From Bdellovibrio sp. ZAP7 (GTDB lineage: Bacteria > Bdellovibrionota > Bdellovibrionia > Bdellovibrionales > Bdellovibrionaceae): a stretch of 64,000 bases of DNA. Position 1 is the stretch's first letter, and the number at the start of each line of letters is the position of its first letter. The translations under genes and the position numbers were made by a program. Shown here in pieces: positions 41,590-51,187 of the stretch. Location: the NCBI RefSeq assembly GCF_006874645.1, contig NZ_CP030082.1:3596001-3660000 (forward strand), given 5' to 3'. The notes under the pieces were generated by a model. That model did no database searches. It was given only the letters and a program-made list of their open reading frames with translations, and was not told the DNA's origin.

Positions 41590-42600
41590 TTACTTCGCCA
41601 TCTCCTTCGCGATCTTATCCATCATGTCGCGAGATAAACCCACCGTATCCATGATCTTAGATTTACCCATAGGAGCTGGCTCAGTAGTAGAACTTTGTTG
41701 AACTACATTCGCCTCTTTCTTAGTTTGTCCTGTGGCATCATCTTTTTTCAAGTCTAGGTTGGTGACATCATTTACATTCTGGTCGTTTCTCATAAGACGT
41801 GGGTCTGTGATCTTCTTCACGTCTCTGAAGCGGATTGCCTGATTTCCTACGTTAAGAACCGGGCCTTCAGCAGAGTAACTTACACCAGTGATCAAACCAT
41901 CAAAGTCAGTTTTGATTCCCAATTTTTTTCCGTCAGCAGTTTTTGCTTCTGCGATGAATTGATATTCACCCACAGCTGCTTTCATACCCTTTTCGTCTTC
42001 ACCATTCCAAGTGAGTTTGTTGTCTCCTTGTTTCAGACCTTTCAAGTTGTATGTTCTTACCACAGCGCCATCCGCATCGCGAACTTTCACTGTGACTTCC
42101 TCTGCTGCCATCGGAAGATTAAATTTGAAATCGTGTTCTTTATCATTCAAGCCGCGCACGATTTTAGATGAATCACCCGCCACTGCTTTACCGATCAAGT
42201 TCAACGCCTGGAAATTTTCAGAAGGCTTTTGGGCATTCTTCAACTCCTCAAGTGTTTTGTTCATGTTCTGCATTTGCTCGAGTGACGAGAAGTTCGCCAA
42301 TTGAGCCGCCATTTCATGGGACTTCATCGGATTCGTTGGATCTTGATTTTTCATCTGGGCAAGCATCAATTTGAAGAAAGCATCTTTATCCAAATTGGGA
42401 TTACCTGTCGTACGAACTTTTTTAGTGGGATCCGTCCAATTCGGGTCAGCAAGTTTATTGGCAACGGCGCCAAGATCCTCTTCGCCAACTTTCGCTTTGT
42501 CTTGAACGCTGAGGTTAGTTGGAGTGCCAACAGTACTTGTCGGTTTGTCTTGTGTCGCACCGAAAGCATTCACTCCTAATTTCGCATTAACCATTGTCAT
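41590..42600 (-). CDS. flgD: Flagellar hook assembly protein FlgD
   Basis: The product is 336 residues, longer than the usual 230. The N-terminal motif DKDAFFKLMLAQMKNQDPTNPMKSHEMAAQLANFSSLEQM is diagnostic. The central part holds the FlgD Ig-like/tudor-like region (TWNGEDEKGMKAAVGEYQFI). The extra C-terminal 80 or so residues are charged and disordered-looking. FlgD caps the growing hook. GGGAG lies 7 nt before ATG 42600, supporting that start. Confidence 0.95.
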   Translation of the reverse strand: MTMVNAKLGVNAFGATQDKPTSTVGTPTNLSVQDKAKVGEEDLGAVANKLADPNWTDPTKKVRTTGNPNLDKDAFFKLMLAQMKNQDPTNPMKSHEMAAQLANFSSLEQMQNMNKTLEELKNAQKPSENFQALNLIGKAVAGDSSKIVRGLNDKEHDFKFNLPMAAEEVTVKVRDADGAVVRTYNLKGLKQGDNKLTWNGEDEKGMKAAVGEYQFIAEAKTADGKKLGIKTDFDGLITGVSYSAEGPVLNVGNQAIRFRDVKKITDPRLMRNDQNVNDVTNLDLKKDDATGQTKKEANVVQQSSTTEPAPMGKSKIMDTVGLSRDMMDKIAKEMAK

Positions 42601-42627
42601 TCAAATTCTCCCTTAAAAAATTTAAGC

Positions 42628-44478
42628 CTACGCTACCAGGTTAAGTCCGCTGCCTTTGCCTTCTACTGCGCGCGGAGCTGCTTTCACAGATGCGCTGTCA
42701 ATAGGCTGCAATGGATCACGACGTTTACCAGCATAACCACGAAGCGGTTGCATCTCAGTAAAGGATTCACGGCGGCCTTGGTTACCAAAGCTTTCGTTGA
42801 AGTTATTCCAGAACTGACGCGCATCACGCTGACCACCTTGGCCATTCGTATTATTATTTTGGTTTTGTGTCGCAGTATCTGCGGAAGTCGTGTTCACAAC
42901 ATCCACTTTAACATTTTCCACAGACAATTTGTGAGCAGCAAGACTGTTCTTCAAATCAACTAGACTAGACTCGATCGACTTCTTCGCCTCTTGAGAGTCC
43001 GCTTGCATTTGAAGATTTACTTTTCCGTCCTGAAGCATAACTTTCAAGTGGATCGTTCCCATGCCCTCTGGGGTCATTTGAACTTTCACTTCACCGCCAC
43101 CTTGTTTAATCAGGTATTGGGCTTGATTCATCAATTGCTTCACGTTGGCTTCGTTTTGCGCCTCTGTTGCCGGAGCTTTCGGAGCCATCGCTGCCATTGC
43201 CGGGTCAAACTTCAATGTTTCACCTTTCAACGGTTGCGTTTGCAAACCTTCAAGTCCCGTCATCTCTGCTTTGAATTCTGCAGCTTTTGTCGTCAGCTTT
43301 TCTTTCGCCGCATCTTTGCCATGAGCGCCACCTTGCTGCATGAACTCATTTGCTGAATCCTGCATCATGGATTGCTCTTGGCCTTGCTGTTGTTGGAAGA
43401 AAGATTCTGGAGTGACTTTGCCGGCCACCGCTTTGTTCATCATATCTGCTTGCTGTGGCTTCTCTCCACGAGGAGCCTCCAGAGCTTTAGTGAACTCGTT
43501 CGTCAATTCAGACGAAGAATCTTCTGTCACAGTACCTTCAGCTTTTTGAGCTGCTGCAGCGGCTTGTTTCGCTGCCAAGGCTGCCAACAATGCTGGAGAC
43601 ATTGTCTCTTTCATTTGACCTTGCAAATGAGGAGGCAACTTGTCCAACAGGCTTTGCTGATTCATAGCTTCTGGAGCAGGAGTTTCCATTCCTGGCATTT
43701 CTGCCAATGGAGTTTCCGCCAAAGCGCTATCATCCATCATCATGCGTGATGCAAGATCACCCTTTAGATCCGGCATAGCTGTCGTTTTCATCGCAGCATC
43801 CGGCTTCATCCAGAATTTTTTATTAACGCTATCTGCAGCAGCACCCAATTGGGACTGCTTTTCCTGAGCGGCTGCCACACGCATCTGCATGCTCTGTTGA
43901 GACATACCAGCGCCCACAGACATTTCTGTCATTTCTTTAGGCGTTTGCTGTTGTGGCATCTGTTGCAATTGCGCCAGCAAACCTGCATACATGGCCGCGG
44001 CTTTTTCTGCCTGGTCATCGTCCAAGTTCAATTGGTCAATCACAGCATTCGCTGTTACTTCCGGGGATTGTTTGAGCTGGCTGTCATCCAGTTCGGCCAT
44101 CGCTTCCACAAGTCGTGTGGGAGGGATTTCAAATTCACTCTCGAATGAGTCCATGAATTCTTTGATTGCCTGCTGTCTGTTCGCCGCCCGCTTTTCTTTC
44201 CCATCGTCAGTGCGAACCTTGCGTTCTGGTTTTGCTTCCTTCGCTGGAGCTTTGTCGTCTCTTGTCTCTTTCGAGTCGTTAGAGTCTTTGGCTCTGGCTT
44301 CTTGCCTTTGCGATTCTTTGGCTTCTTTCGGGCTTTTAAGACTAATTTTGTCCTGAAGAGCTTTATTGAAACCGGAATCTGCACCGGAACCCTTGAAGTC
44401 TTTCTCCTGAAGTTTATCAGAAGCTTTAGGCTTCAATTCGGTCGCACCCACCATTGGGGGGCCGACTATATTTAACAA
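42628..44478 (-). CDS. fliK: Flagellar hook-length control protein FliK
   Basis: The product is 616 residues. The first 450 are low complexity (Lys/Glu, then Gln/Met/Ala), as expected of the secreted ruler part. The C-terminal Flg_hook domain (about 455-545) contains GGGEVKVQMTPEGMGTIHLKV and LAAHKLSVENVKVDV. FliK measures hook length and switches the export apparatus to filament substrates. It sits between the MotE-like gene and flgD. The very Gln/Met-rich central portion could be lineage specific. Confidence 0.93.
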   Translation of the reverse strand: MLNIVGPPMVGATELKPKASDKLQEKDFKGSGADSGFNKALQDKISLKSPKEAKESQRQEARAKDSNDSKETRDDKAPAKEAKPERKVRTDDGKEKRAANRQQAIKEFMDSFESEFEIPPTRLVEAMAELDDSQLKQSPEVTANAVIDQLNLDDDQAEKAAAMYAGLLAQLQQMPQQQTPKEMTEMSVGAGMSQQSMQMRVAAAQEKQSQLGAAADSVNKKFWMKPDAAMKTTAMPDLKGDLASRMMMDDSALAETPLAEMPGMETPAPEAMNQQSLLDKLPPHLQGQMKETMSPALLAALAAKQAAAAAQKAEGTVTEDSSSELTNEFTKALEAPRGEKPQQADMMNKAVAGKVTPESFFQQQQGQEQSMMQDSANEFMQQGGAHGKDAAKEKLTTKAAEFKAEMTGLEGLQTQPLKGETLKFDPAMAAMAPKAPATEAQNEANVKQLMNQAQYLIKQGGGEVKVQMTPEGMGTIHLKVMLQDGKVNLQMQADSQEAKKSIESSLVDLKNSLAAHKLSVENVKVDVVNTTSADTATQNQNNNTNGQGGQRDARQFWNNFNESFGNQGRRESFTEMQPLRGYAGKRRDPLQPIDSASVKAAPRAVEGKGSGLNLVA

Positions 44479-44517
44479 AACGATCCTCCTTCCTTAGAGA
44501 ATTGCTGTTACTAACTT

Positions 44518-45351
44518 TTATTTTTCAGATGCTGGAGCACGTTTATAACCGGCGTACTTCTCAGAAATGATCTGAGCTTTCTCCGGTTTTAATAAATTCA
44601 TGATATCAGCAGCATTTTTCTTTTTCATACGACCAAGTATCTCAACCACCAAATCCTCGTCCATCGTCTCAAAGACTTTGGCCGCTTGTGGGGCTTTCAT
44701 GTTGGTGTACATCTGTACCAAGGTATCGACTTTCTGGTCGTCAGCCTTGACGCGAGTTTCCAGCATGTTGGAAATTTTCCCACGCATGTCTTCCAACTCT
44801 TTCAAGCGCTTATCAAGTTCTACCTTCTGCGCTTGCAACTCCACCTCTTGACGATTGAGTTCTTCTTCGCGCGCATCCAATTCTTTTTTTCTGTCATTCA
44901 ATTTTGTCAGATGATCGATTTCATCAGAAGACAAAGCCGCAGCTTTGGTTTCAGTTTCTGCAGCGGCTGCTTCTTCTTTTTTCTCAGTGGCTTTTGCTGC
45001 TGCCGGTTTTGCTGGAGCTGTTTCAGCCACAGCTTCACCCGTCATTGTGATTTCCACACGTTTAAGAATGTTATCGATCTCTTCGTGATTCTGGAATCCC
45101 ACCACTGCCAATACCAATCCCAAGAATGAAAAACCGGCCATTTTCCAATGGACGCCAGATTTTTTCTTTTTGGATTTTTTGGGAGCAGTCATTTTCATGC
45201 GACGACGCAACTGCTGTTCAACGTCTTCAGAGGACAGATCAAGATGCAAACGCGTTGCTGATGGATTCTTGGTGAACTTCACAGGTGCTCCACCGTTTTC
45301 ATCAGCGACTTTGCGAGCATTCTTAAAGAACTGATCGTATCCTGTTTTCAT
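44518..45351 (-). CDS. MotE-like flagellar protein
   Basis: The product is 277 residues. A basic N-terminal region precedes one membrane helix (about 105-123, WKMAGFSFLGLVLAVVGF). An Ala/Glu-rich stretch follows, then a long coiled coil (about 165-205), and finally an MgtE-N-like helical domain (VDTLVQMYTNMKAPQAAKVFETMDEDLVVEILGRMKK). That layout matches MotE, a periplasmic chaperone for the stator-linked protein MotC in rhizobia. The role in this organism is inferred from similarity and position between fliJ and fliK. Confidence 0.82.
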   Translation of the reverse strand: MKTGYDQFFKNARKVADENGGAPVKFTKNPSATRLHLDLSSEDVEQQLRRRMKMTAPKKSKKKKSGVHWKMAGFSFLGLVLAVVGFQNHEEIDNILKRVEITMTGEAVAETAPAKPAAAKATEKKEEAAAAETETKAAALSSDEIDHLTKLNDRKKELDAREEELNRQEVELQAQKVELDKRLKELEDMRGKISNMLETRVKADDQKVDTLVQMYTNMKAPQAAKVFETMDEDLVVEILGRMKKKNAADIMNLLKPEKAQIISEKYAGYKRAPASEK

Positions 45352-45385
45352 CTATTCCTTCATCCTTGAAGAGCGCTGAATATCC

Positions 45386-45424
45386 TATTCAGCTGTTTTC
45401 TTAAAGCGGTAGATGGCCTGCTCA
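45386..45424 (-). repeat. Diverged duplicate of the 3-prime end of fliJ
   Basis: Read on the minus strand, this stretch encodes EQAIYRFKKTAE followed by TAG, in a frame shifted from fliJ. The real end of fliJ encodes EQAILRFKKNS and then TGA. The two DNA copies share TGAGCAGGC at the start and differ mostly at third codon positions, plus one 1-nt indel. It looks like a left-over allele end or an old tandem duplication. Confidence 0.8.
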
Positions 45425-45865
45425 ACTGTTCTTTTTGAACCGCAGAATAGCCTGCTCATCGTTCTCTTTTTGATCTTGGATCTTACGTTCGGCTTTATAT
45501 TCCTCGAACTTGTTTTCCCGGACCTTCTCCATAATTTTATATTCTAGAGCCGCTTGTCGCAAAATTTCTCTCTTGTACTCGACTATTTTCTCGATCTCTT
45601 GAATTTTTTGCTCTTGCTGGAGAATGCGAATCTTTTGACCTTTAAGAAACTCATGAATTTGCGACAGGGCTGGACCTTGGGCGCCCCCGGCCTGAAGCAG
45701 GCTGCCCGTACGGGCTTGGGCTTCCAGAATCTCTTGATTCATTTTATCTAATTTTTCTTGGAATTCATTCAGAACCGCGACAGCGTCTTGAAAGTCTTTC
45801 TGGGCAAGGTTTTCCACAACCTTGCGATGCTCAAGAACCTTTTGCATGGGGAATTTAAATCTCAT
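45422..45865 (-). CDS. fliJ: Flagellar export chaperone FliJ
   Basis: The product is 147 residues, almost entirely a coiled coil with the FliJ start MRFKFPMQKVLEHRKVVENLAQKDF. It docks in the centre of the FliI hexamer as the stalk of the export ATPase. It lies directly after fliI (14 nt). Immediately after its TGA is a second, out-of-frame copy of its own last dozen codons (45386-45424). Confidence 0.9.
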   Translation of the reverse strand: MRFKFPMQKVLEHRKVVENLAQKDFQDAVAVLNEFQEKLDKMNQEILEAQARTGSLLQAGGAQGPALSQIHEFLKGQKIRILQQEQKIQEIEKIVEYKREILRQAALEYKIMEKVRENKFEEYKAERKIQDQKENDEQAILRFKKNS

Positions 45866-45879
45866 GACTCTCCCCTAGG

Positions 45880-47211
45880 TTATGCGTTCATCAGGATCTG
45901 TTGGAGCATACGAACTGTGTTATTGAAGTTCGTGGGGTCCTCGACTCTTTGCTTTAAGAAGTCGTTTACTTGATCGATTACTTTCACAGCCTTATCAATC
46001 TTCGGATTGGAACCTGGCTTGTATGCACCGATATTGATCAAGTCTTCTGCGTCTTTATAAACGGCCAATACTTCTTTCAGTTTTTGCGCCAGTCTCACGT
46101 GTTCTGATGAGGCCACGGCTTTCATAACACGCGATGCACTTTGCATCACATCGATCGCAGGATAGTGACCACGTGCTGCCAAGGCACGGGAAAGCACGAT
46201 ATGTCCGTCCACGATTGAACGAACAGAGTCCCCGATCGGGTCATTCATGTCATCACCCTCTACGAGAGTGGTATAGAAACCAGTGATACTGCCTTCGCCT
46301 TCAAAGTTTCCGGCGCGCTCCAAAAGTTTTGGAAGAGTCGCAAACACGGAAGGCGTATAACCTTTTTGAGAAGGTGGCTCGCCGGTCGACAAACCGATTT
46401 CACGTTGAGCCATGGCAAAACGTGTCACTGAATCCATCATCAATAGAACATTCTTACCTTGAGCACTGAAGTATTCTGCCATTGCTGTTGCCACATAGGC
46501 GCCACGCATACGCAAAAGAGGAGATTGATCACTCGTAACACAAACGACTACAGAGCGAGCCATGCCTTCAGGTCCCAAATCGTGCTCGATAAACTCACGC
46601 ACCTCACGACCCCGCTCACCGATCATGGCGATTACGTTCACGTCGGCACTGGTGTTACGAGCCATCATCCCTAACAGAACGGACTTACCCACACCCGAAC
46701 CGGCCATAATAGCGACACGCTGGCCTTGGCCTGCGGTTAATGCGCCATTGATTGCACGGATACCCACATCCAGGGGCTCACGAATCGGTTGTCTATCCAA
46801 AGGGTTACGAATTTCACTGTACAAAGGAACTTCACGGAAGTTTTCGATCTCGCCTTTGTTATCCAAAGGACGACCCAATCCATCCACCACGCGGCCCAAA
46901 AGCTCATCGCCGGCGCGAACAGTGGCAATTTGACGGGAAAGAATAATCTTGGAACCTAAAGCGACGCCTCTCATATCATTAAGAGCCATCATCAGAACGT
47001 GTTTGTCTTTAAAGCCCACCACTTCAGCAAGGAAAGAGCGCTCCAAACCTGTCGGATTGATTTGCACGATACTGCCAACGCTGGCGCCAGGGAGATATCC
47101 CTTGATCAGCATTCCGTTCACCTCAGTCACTTTACCGCTATCGCGAGTCAAGTGGATCGAGTTGACCAGGTCAGAATACTTATCCAGATCAAGAGACATT
47201 TCATCGTTCAT
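45880..47211 (-). CDS. fliI: Flagellar export ATPase FliI
   Basis: The product is 443 residues of F1-beta-like sequence. Walker A is GSGVGKSVLLGMM, Walker B ...VLLMMDSVTRFA, the family signature is GEPPSQKGYTPSVFATLPKL, and SITGFYTTLVEGDDMNDPI follows. It energises export of flagellar subunits at the cytoplasmic face of the basal body with FliH and FliJ, encoded on either side. Its start overlaps the fliH stop. Confidence 0.97.
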   Translation of the reverse strand: MNDEMSLDLDKYSDLVNSIHLTRDSGKVTEVNGMLIKGYLPGASVGSIVQINPTGLERSFLAEVVGFKDKHVLMMALNDMRGVALGSKIILSRQIATVRAGDELLGRVVDGLGRPLDNKGEIENFREVPLYSEIRNPLDRQPIREPLDVGIRAINGALTAGQGQRVAIMAGSGVGKSVLLGMMARNTSADVNVIAMIGERGREVREFIEHDLGPEGMARSVVVCVTSDQSPLLRMRGAYVATAMAEYFSAQGKNVLLMMDSVTRFAMAQREIGLSTGEPPSQKGYTPSVFATLPKLLERAGNFEGEGSITGFYTTLVEGDDMNDPIGDSVRSIVDGHIVLSRALAARGHYPAIDVMQSASRVMKAVASSEHVRLAQKLKEVLAVYKDAEDLINIGAYKPGSNPKIDKAVKVIDQVNDFLKQRVEDPTNFNNTVRMLQQILMNA

Positions 47212-48011
47212 TAACTAGCAACCTTGTCTTTTACTTTAGGCATGTTTTCGGAAAGAACAGACCACAGCTGTTCCAGGCGTTGCTCGACACGAGCATCCAC
47301 TTCGCCATAATTTGTTTCCACGATGCAACCGCCAGCCATAATTTCTGTGCTCGGTTCAAAGCGGATCTTTTTCGTGAATTCGAGATCACGGCCGGTTTCT
47401 TTTTTTAACTCTTCCAAGAATTCGAATTGTTCTTGAGAAACATGCACCGTAATTTGCTCTTCGTCTTGCGCCAGGCTGACAGCATCACGCAATATCTGAA
47501 TCATAGCGTCGTTATTCGTCTGCAACTCAGCCTTCGCCAGGCGACCCGCCATTTTATAAGCCAAAGTCACCAGATGGTTTTCATTGAAAGCCGCAAGATC
47601 CTTTTTCAATTCTTTCACACCCAGCAAAAGCTCATCCAAACCCTGCATTCGAGCTTGGATTTCAGCAGAAACTTTTTCGAAGGCTTCTTTACGACCTTCT
47701 TCCAGGCCCAGATTGTAAGCTTCCTGATAAGCCTGCTCCTGAATCTCTTTTAGTTTTTCCAGGGCCGCTGCTTCAATTTTTTCTTCTTCGTCAATGCGTT
47801 CCACTTGATCCACACCCGTTTGAATACGGATGGCATCATTCATGCGGAAATCAGAACCGCGTTGTTTTTGAAGCAAATACTCATGGGCTTGAGCGGGAGT
47901 TCCCAGCTCAAATTTAGCTGGGACAAACTCCAGAACAGTCTTTTCAGCGACGTCCTTTTTAAGAACTGCTTTTGTATGGGCGCCCACGCCCTGTTTACTA
48001 GACCATTGCAT
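47211..48011 (-). CDS. fliH: Flagellar export stator-like protein FliH
   Basis: The product is 266 residues from ATG 48011 (GTG 48023 is possible). A coiled coil at about 85-145 contains the YQEAYNLGLEEGRKEAFEKV segment, with AxxxG-type spacing seen in FliH. A vacuolar-ATPase-E-like C-terminal domain includes LAEGGCIVETNYGEVDARVEQRL-type residues (actual text AGGCIVETNYGEVDAR). It anchors and restrains FliI. It overlaps the fliG end by 14 nt. Confidence 0.93.
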   Translation of the reverse strand: MQWSSKQGVGAHTKAVLKKDVAEKTVLEFVPAKFELGTPAQAHEYLLQKQRGSDFRMNDAIRIQTGVDQVERIDEEEKIEAAALEKLKEIQEQAYQEAYNLGLEEGRKEAFEKVSAEIQARMQGLDELLLGVKELKKDLAAFNENHLVTLAYKMAGRLAKAELQTNNDAMIQILRDAVSLAQDEEQITVHVSQEQFEFLEELKKETGRDLEFTKKIRFEPSTEIMAGGCIVETNYGEVDARVEQRLEQLWSVLSENMPKVKDKVAS

Positions 48012-49032
48012 CTTCTGAACCACCTCTTGCGATCATAATCTTGCCTTCCGCCTCTAGGCGGCGAGCAGCATTGACGATCTCTTGTTGTGCGCCCTCGACG
48101 TCTGACAAACGAGAAGGTCCCATGTTCGATAAGTCTTCGCGCAACATCTCGGCCGCACGGGCAGAAATATTTTTGAAGATTTTGACACGGATATCTTCGC
48201 TTGAAGTTTTGAGTGCCAAAAGAAGTTTGTCGTTCGGTACTTCTTTGAGAAGTGCCTGAATACCACGGTCGTCGATTTTGATGATGTCGTCGAAGACAAA
48301 CATAAGTTTGCGGATCTCTTCGGCAAGAAGAGGATCTTTTTCTTCCAAACGGGACATGATCGCCGTCTCTGTGTTTTTGTCCATAACGTTGAGCATTTCT
48401 GCCACCGGCTGAACACCACCCAAAGCCGCTTGTTCGACTGTCGCTGTGTTAGATAATTGATGTTTCAATACGCGGTCGATCTCGCCGATCAACTCTGGAT
48501 CGACGTGCTCTAGATTCGCCATACGCAGAACCACTTCGGCTTGAAGAGCTTCTGGAAGACGTTTTAGAACCTCACCTTTTTTCTCTGGCTCCAAGTGAGC
48601 CAAGATAACTGCAACAGTCTGTGGATGTTCATTCACTAGGAATGTCGCCAAAGACTTCGCATCGACCATCTCCAAAGATTCCAGTGAACGAGAGCCACCT
48701 GTCGTGATATTCAAACCACCCAGGATACCTCTGGCACGTTCTTCACCCAAAGCGTCCACGATAGTTTCCTTCGCAGAGATCGTTTCAGAGAAGATGTAAT
48801 CCTCAGTTTCAGAAATCATTTCATAGAACTCTTCAAGAACACGCTTTGTCACATGTACAGGAACCACACGCAATTTACTCATTTGATTAATAAGCTTGCG
48901 GATATCTGCATCGTCCATGCGACGCAAAAGAACCTTAACGGCGTCCTTACCAAGGTAATTGATAAGAATTGCTGCCTTGTCGAAACCTTTGAGCTGTTCG
49001 TACTCAATATGATCGGCTCTTTGCAGTTTCAT
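47998..49032 (-). CDS. fliG: Flagellar motor switch protein FliG
   Basis: The product is 344 residues from ATG 49032, with AAGGAAGGA 6 nt upstream. It shows armadillo-like repeats with the EHPQTVAVILAHLEPEKKGEVLKRLPE motif, and the C-terminal torque region VFDDIIKIDDRGIQALLKEV containing the charged residues that meet the stator. It binds FliF, encoded just upstream, and forms the C-ring switch. Its ATG overlaps the fliF stop (TAATG). Confidence 0.97.
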   Translation of the reverse strand: MKLQRADHIEYEQLKGFDKAAILINYLGKDAVKVLLRRMDDADIRKLINQMSKLRVVPVHVTKRVLEEFYEMISETEDYIFSETISAKETIVDALGEERARGILGGLNITTGGSRSLESLEMVDAKSLATFLVNEHPQTVAVILAHLEPEKKGEVLKRLPEALQAEVVLRMANLEHVDPELIGEIDRVLKHQLSNTATVEQAALGGVQPVAEMLNVMDKNTETAIMSRLEEKDPLLAEEIRKLMFVFDDIIKIDDRGIQALLKEVPNDKLLLALKTSSEDIRVKIFKNISARAAEMLREDLSNMGPSRLSDVEGAQQEIVNAARRLEAEGKIMIARGGSEDAMV

Positions 49033-50684
49033 TAAGAATCCTTCCTTACCAGCCACATACCAAAGGCATTAGCGGCTTTTTCTTCATCACGACCCATGGT
49101 CGCCATAATACGGTCTTTCAACAATTCAGATTCAGCTTTCTCAGGGTCAATAGATTCCTGCAAAACAGGAAGAGCGGTCGACATACCTGGAAGCGTGTTA
49201 TCCACGGATTGCAATTCTTCGAGTTCCTCGATCGTACGTGGCAGCATTTCCTCAACAGAGTCTTGGAAGCTGTCTGTGATCCATTGCATGAATGGACGAA
49301 CCACGATGAAGAAGAACAGAGCCAAAGAGAAACCAAGAAGAGCCCATTTGAACAATGCGTGGATCAACTTCTTACGCTCAAGCGTCGTCAGGATTTTTTC
49401 CGCCTCAGAGAAGTCTTCTGGTTGGAACTGGATCGTTTCAACTTTAACCGAGTCCCCACGAGCCGCATTGAAACCAACTGCACCCTTGATCAGGTCTTCG
49501 TACTTTTTCACTTCTTCAACAGAACGGGGCTGCCATTTAGTTTCAGATGTCCCGTCAGGGTTCTTTGTCGTAACGGCGACACCGTCAACCACAACCGCAA
49601 TGCTCAGGCGCTCAAGGTTACCCGCTGTTTCACGGATATTGCGCACTGTTTTTGGAACTTCGTAGTTAATCGTTTTAAGTTCTTTTTTAACGTCTTGTTT
49701 GAAACCCACCTGGCCGTTGTTGTCTTCGGCACCTGGGATATTGGAACGGGAACCTGGAACACCAGAAGGATTCGTACGCGCCCCATCTAAAGATTCCTCT
49801 TCAGATTGTTGGGAACGAATCGCTGTTTTATCCGGATCAACAAGTTCTTCCACAGAAGAAATCACACGGTGATTCAAAGTGGCATCAACTTTAGCCACGA
49901 CTTTGGCGTGACCCACAACTTTAGAAAGAATGTCTTCAATGCGATCTTCGAAATCTCTTTCAACTTTCGCTTTCAGGTCCAAGAGTTCATTGGAACCACC
50001 TGTGGAACCGTCTGAAGTACGAGTCAAAACTTTACCGCGCTCATCCAGAACCGCGACTTTATCTGCGTCCATACCTTCAACTGCGTTCGCAACCAGATAA
50101 CGGATACCTCGAACTTGATCAGGCGTAAGTTCTTTGCCTGAGTGAAGTTCAACGACAACGGAAGCCGATGGCGAGCCACCTTCTTCCAGGAAAGTTTTCT
50201 TATTTGGCAGAGCCAGGATCACTTTAGACTGCTTAACCGCTGTCAAAGTGTTGATAGCTCTCATCAACTCACCCTGAAGGGCACGCTGATAGTTAATTTT
50301 CTGAGCGTAAGAGTTCACACCGAAATCTTGCTTATCGAAAAGTTCAAGCCCGATATTCCCCATTTTCGGAGAACCGATTTCCGCCATCAACGTCATTTGC
50401 GTTGAGTGCAAAAGCTCTTTAGGGATCGCAACAGTTTTACCACCGTCACGCAATTGGAATGGGATATTTTTTTCGTTCAGTTTAGCTACGATCGACGAAA
50501 CTTGTTCAGTGGGAATGTTCGTGAATAGAGGAACATAGTCTTTACCAGACGCCATGAACATCATCGTCAATAAAGCCACCACCGCAATAAGAGTTACGGC
50601 AACAACTGAAAGTCTTTTGGTTGGACCCAGATTTTTAAAGAACTCGCGAAACTGGACAACCAATCCACCAAAAATTTTGTTCAA
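49032..50684 (-). CDS. fliF: Flagellar MS-ring protein FliF
   Basis: The product is 550 residues. Membrane helices lie near each end (LSVVAVTLIAVVALLTMMF and LFKWALLGFSLALFFFIVVRPFM), flanking the ring-building motifs (QRALQGELMRAINTLTAVKQSKVILALP, HPGKELTPDQ-like text reads LHSGKELTPDQVRGIRYLVANAVEG). The C-terminus, which binds FliG, is present. I choose the TTG start at 50684: GGAGGG lies 6 nt upstream and the product begins NKIFGGLVVQF, while the frame to 50726 adds 14 unlikely residues. Confidence 0.95.
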   Translation of the reverse strand: MNKIFGGLVVQFREFFKNLGPTKRLSVVAVTLIAVVALLTMMFMASGKDYVPLFTNIPTEQVSSIVAKLNEKNIPFQLRDGGKTVAIPKELLHSTQMTLMAEIGSPKMGNIGLELFDKQDFGVNSYAQKINYQRALQGELMRAINTLTAVKQSKVILALPNKKTFLEEGGSPSASVVVELHSGKELTPDQVRGIRYLVANAVEGMDADKVAVLDERGKVLTRTSDGSTGGSNELLDLKAKVERDFEDRIEDILSKVVGHAKVVAKVDATLNHRVISSVEELVDPDKTAIRSQQSEEESLDGARTNPSGVPGSRSNIPGAEDNNGQVGFKQDVKKELKTINYEVPKTVRNIRETAGNLERLSIAVVVDGVAVTTKNPDGTSETKWQPRSVEEVKKYEDLIKGAVGFNAARGDSVKVETIQFQPEDFSEAEKILTTLERKKLIHALFKWALLGFSLALFFFIVVRPFMQWITDSFQDSVEEMLPRTIEELEELQSVDNTLPGMSTALPVLQESIDPEKAESELLKDRIMATMGRDEEKAANAFGMWLVRKDS

Positions 50685-50768
50685 AGAATCCCTCCGGGGC
50701 TTTTCACTTTGGCTCCGCCAAAGCACACGATCTAACTAAACCTGTACCAGTGATTATAATCTAAAAAA

Positions 50769-51107
50769 CTAAACCTGCATCTTCATGACTTCTTGATACG
50801 CATCGATGATCTTGTTGCGCACCTGAACCATCACACGCAATGCGATGTCAGCTTTTTCTGCAGCAATCATGGCACCAGCGACGTCGTCCGTTTTTCCTGT
50901 TGCAACGTTTTGTGCAAATTTATCCGAAGACTTTTGCAACTCGTTCACAGAAGAAACGGCTTCTTTCAGAGTGTCAGCAAAGCTCTTACCGGATTCTGAT
51001 GTATTACTAAGTGGTGTCGTCTCGCCCGAGATAGACAGTGACTTTGAGTCACGCAGATTTCCAGATTCCAGAAATCTGTTTGCATTTGATACTGTAAAAC
51101 CCTCCAT
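50769..51107 (-). CDS. fliE: Flagellar hook-basal body adapter FliE
   Basis: The product is 112 residues. The second half carries the FliE pattern SFADTLKEAVSSVNELQKSSDKFAQNVATGKTDD and ADIALRVMVQVRNKIIDAYQEVMKMQV. It links the MS ring to the rod. The order flgB-flgC-fliE-fliF is conserved in many bacteria and is kept here. Confidence 0.95.
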   Translation of the reverse strand: MEGFTVSNANRFLESGNLRDSKSLSISGETTPLSNTSESGKSFADTLKEAVSSVNELQKSSDKFAQNVATGKTDDVAGAMIAAEKADIALRVMVQVRNKIIDAYQEVMKMQV

Positions 51108-51187
51108 GGCTTCACTTCTCCTTATACTCTCTAAAAGTGTATTCTAAACGTTCTTAAATTTCCTGCTTTTTCAACCTAGTCTAGGAA

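Noticed and set aside
45386-45424. Programmed frameshift extending FliJ
   Set aside because: The duplicated end repeats residues already present in FliJ, and no slippery sequence precedes the TGA; duplication explains it better.
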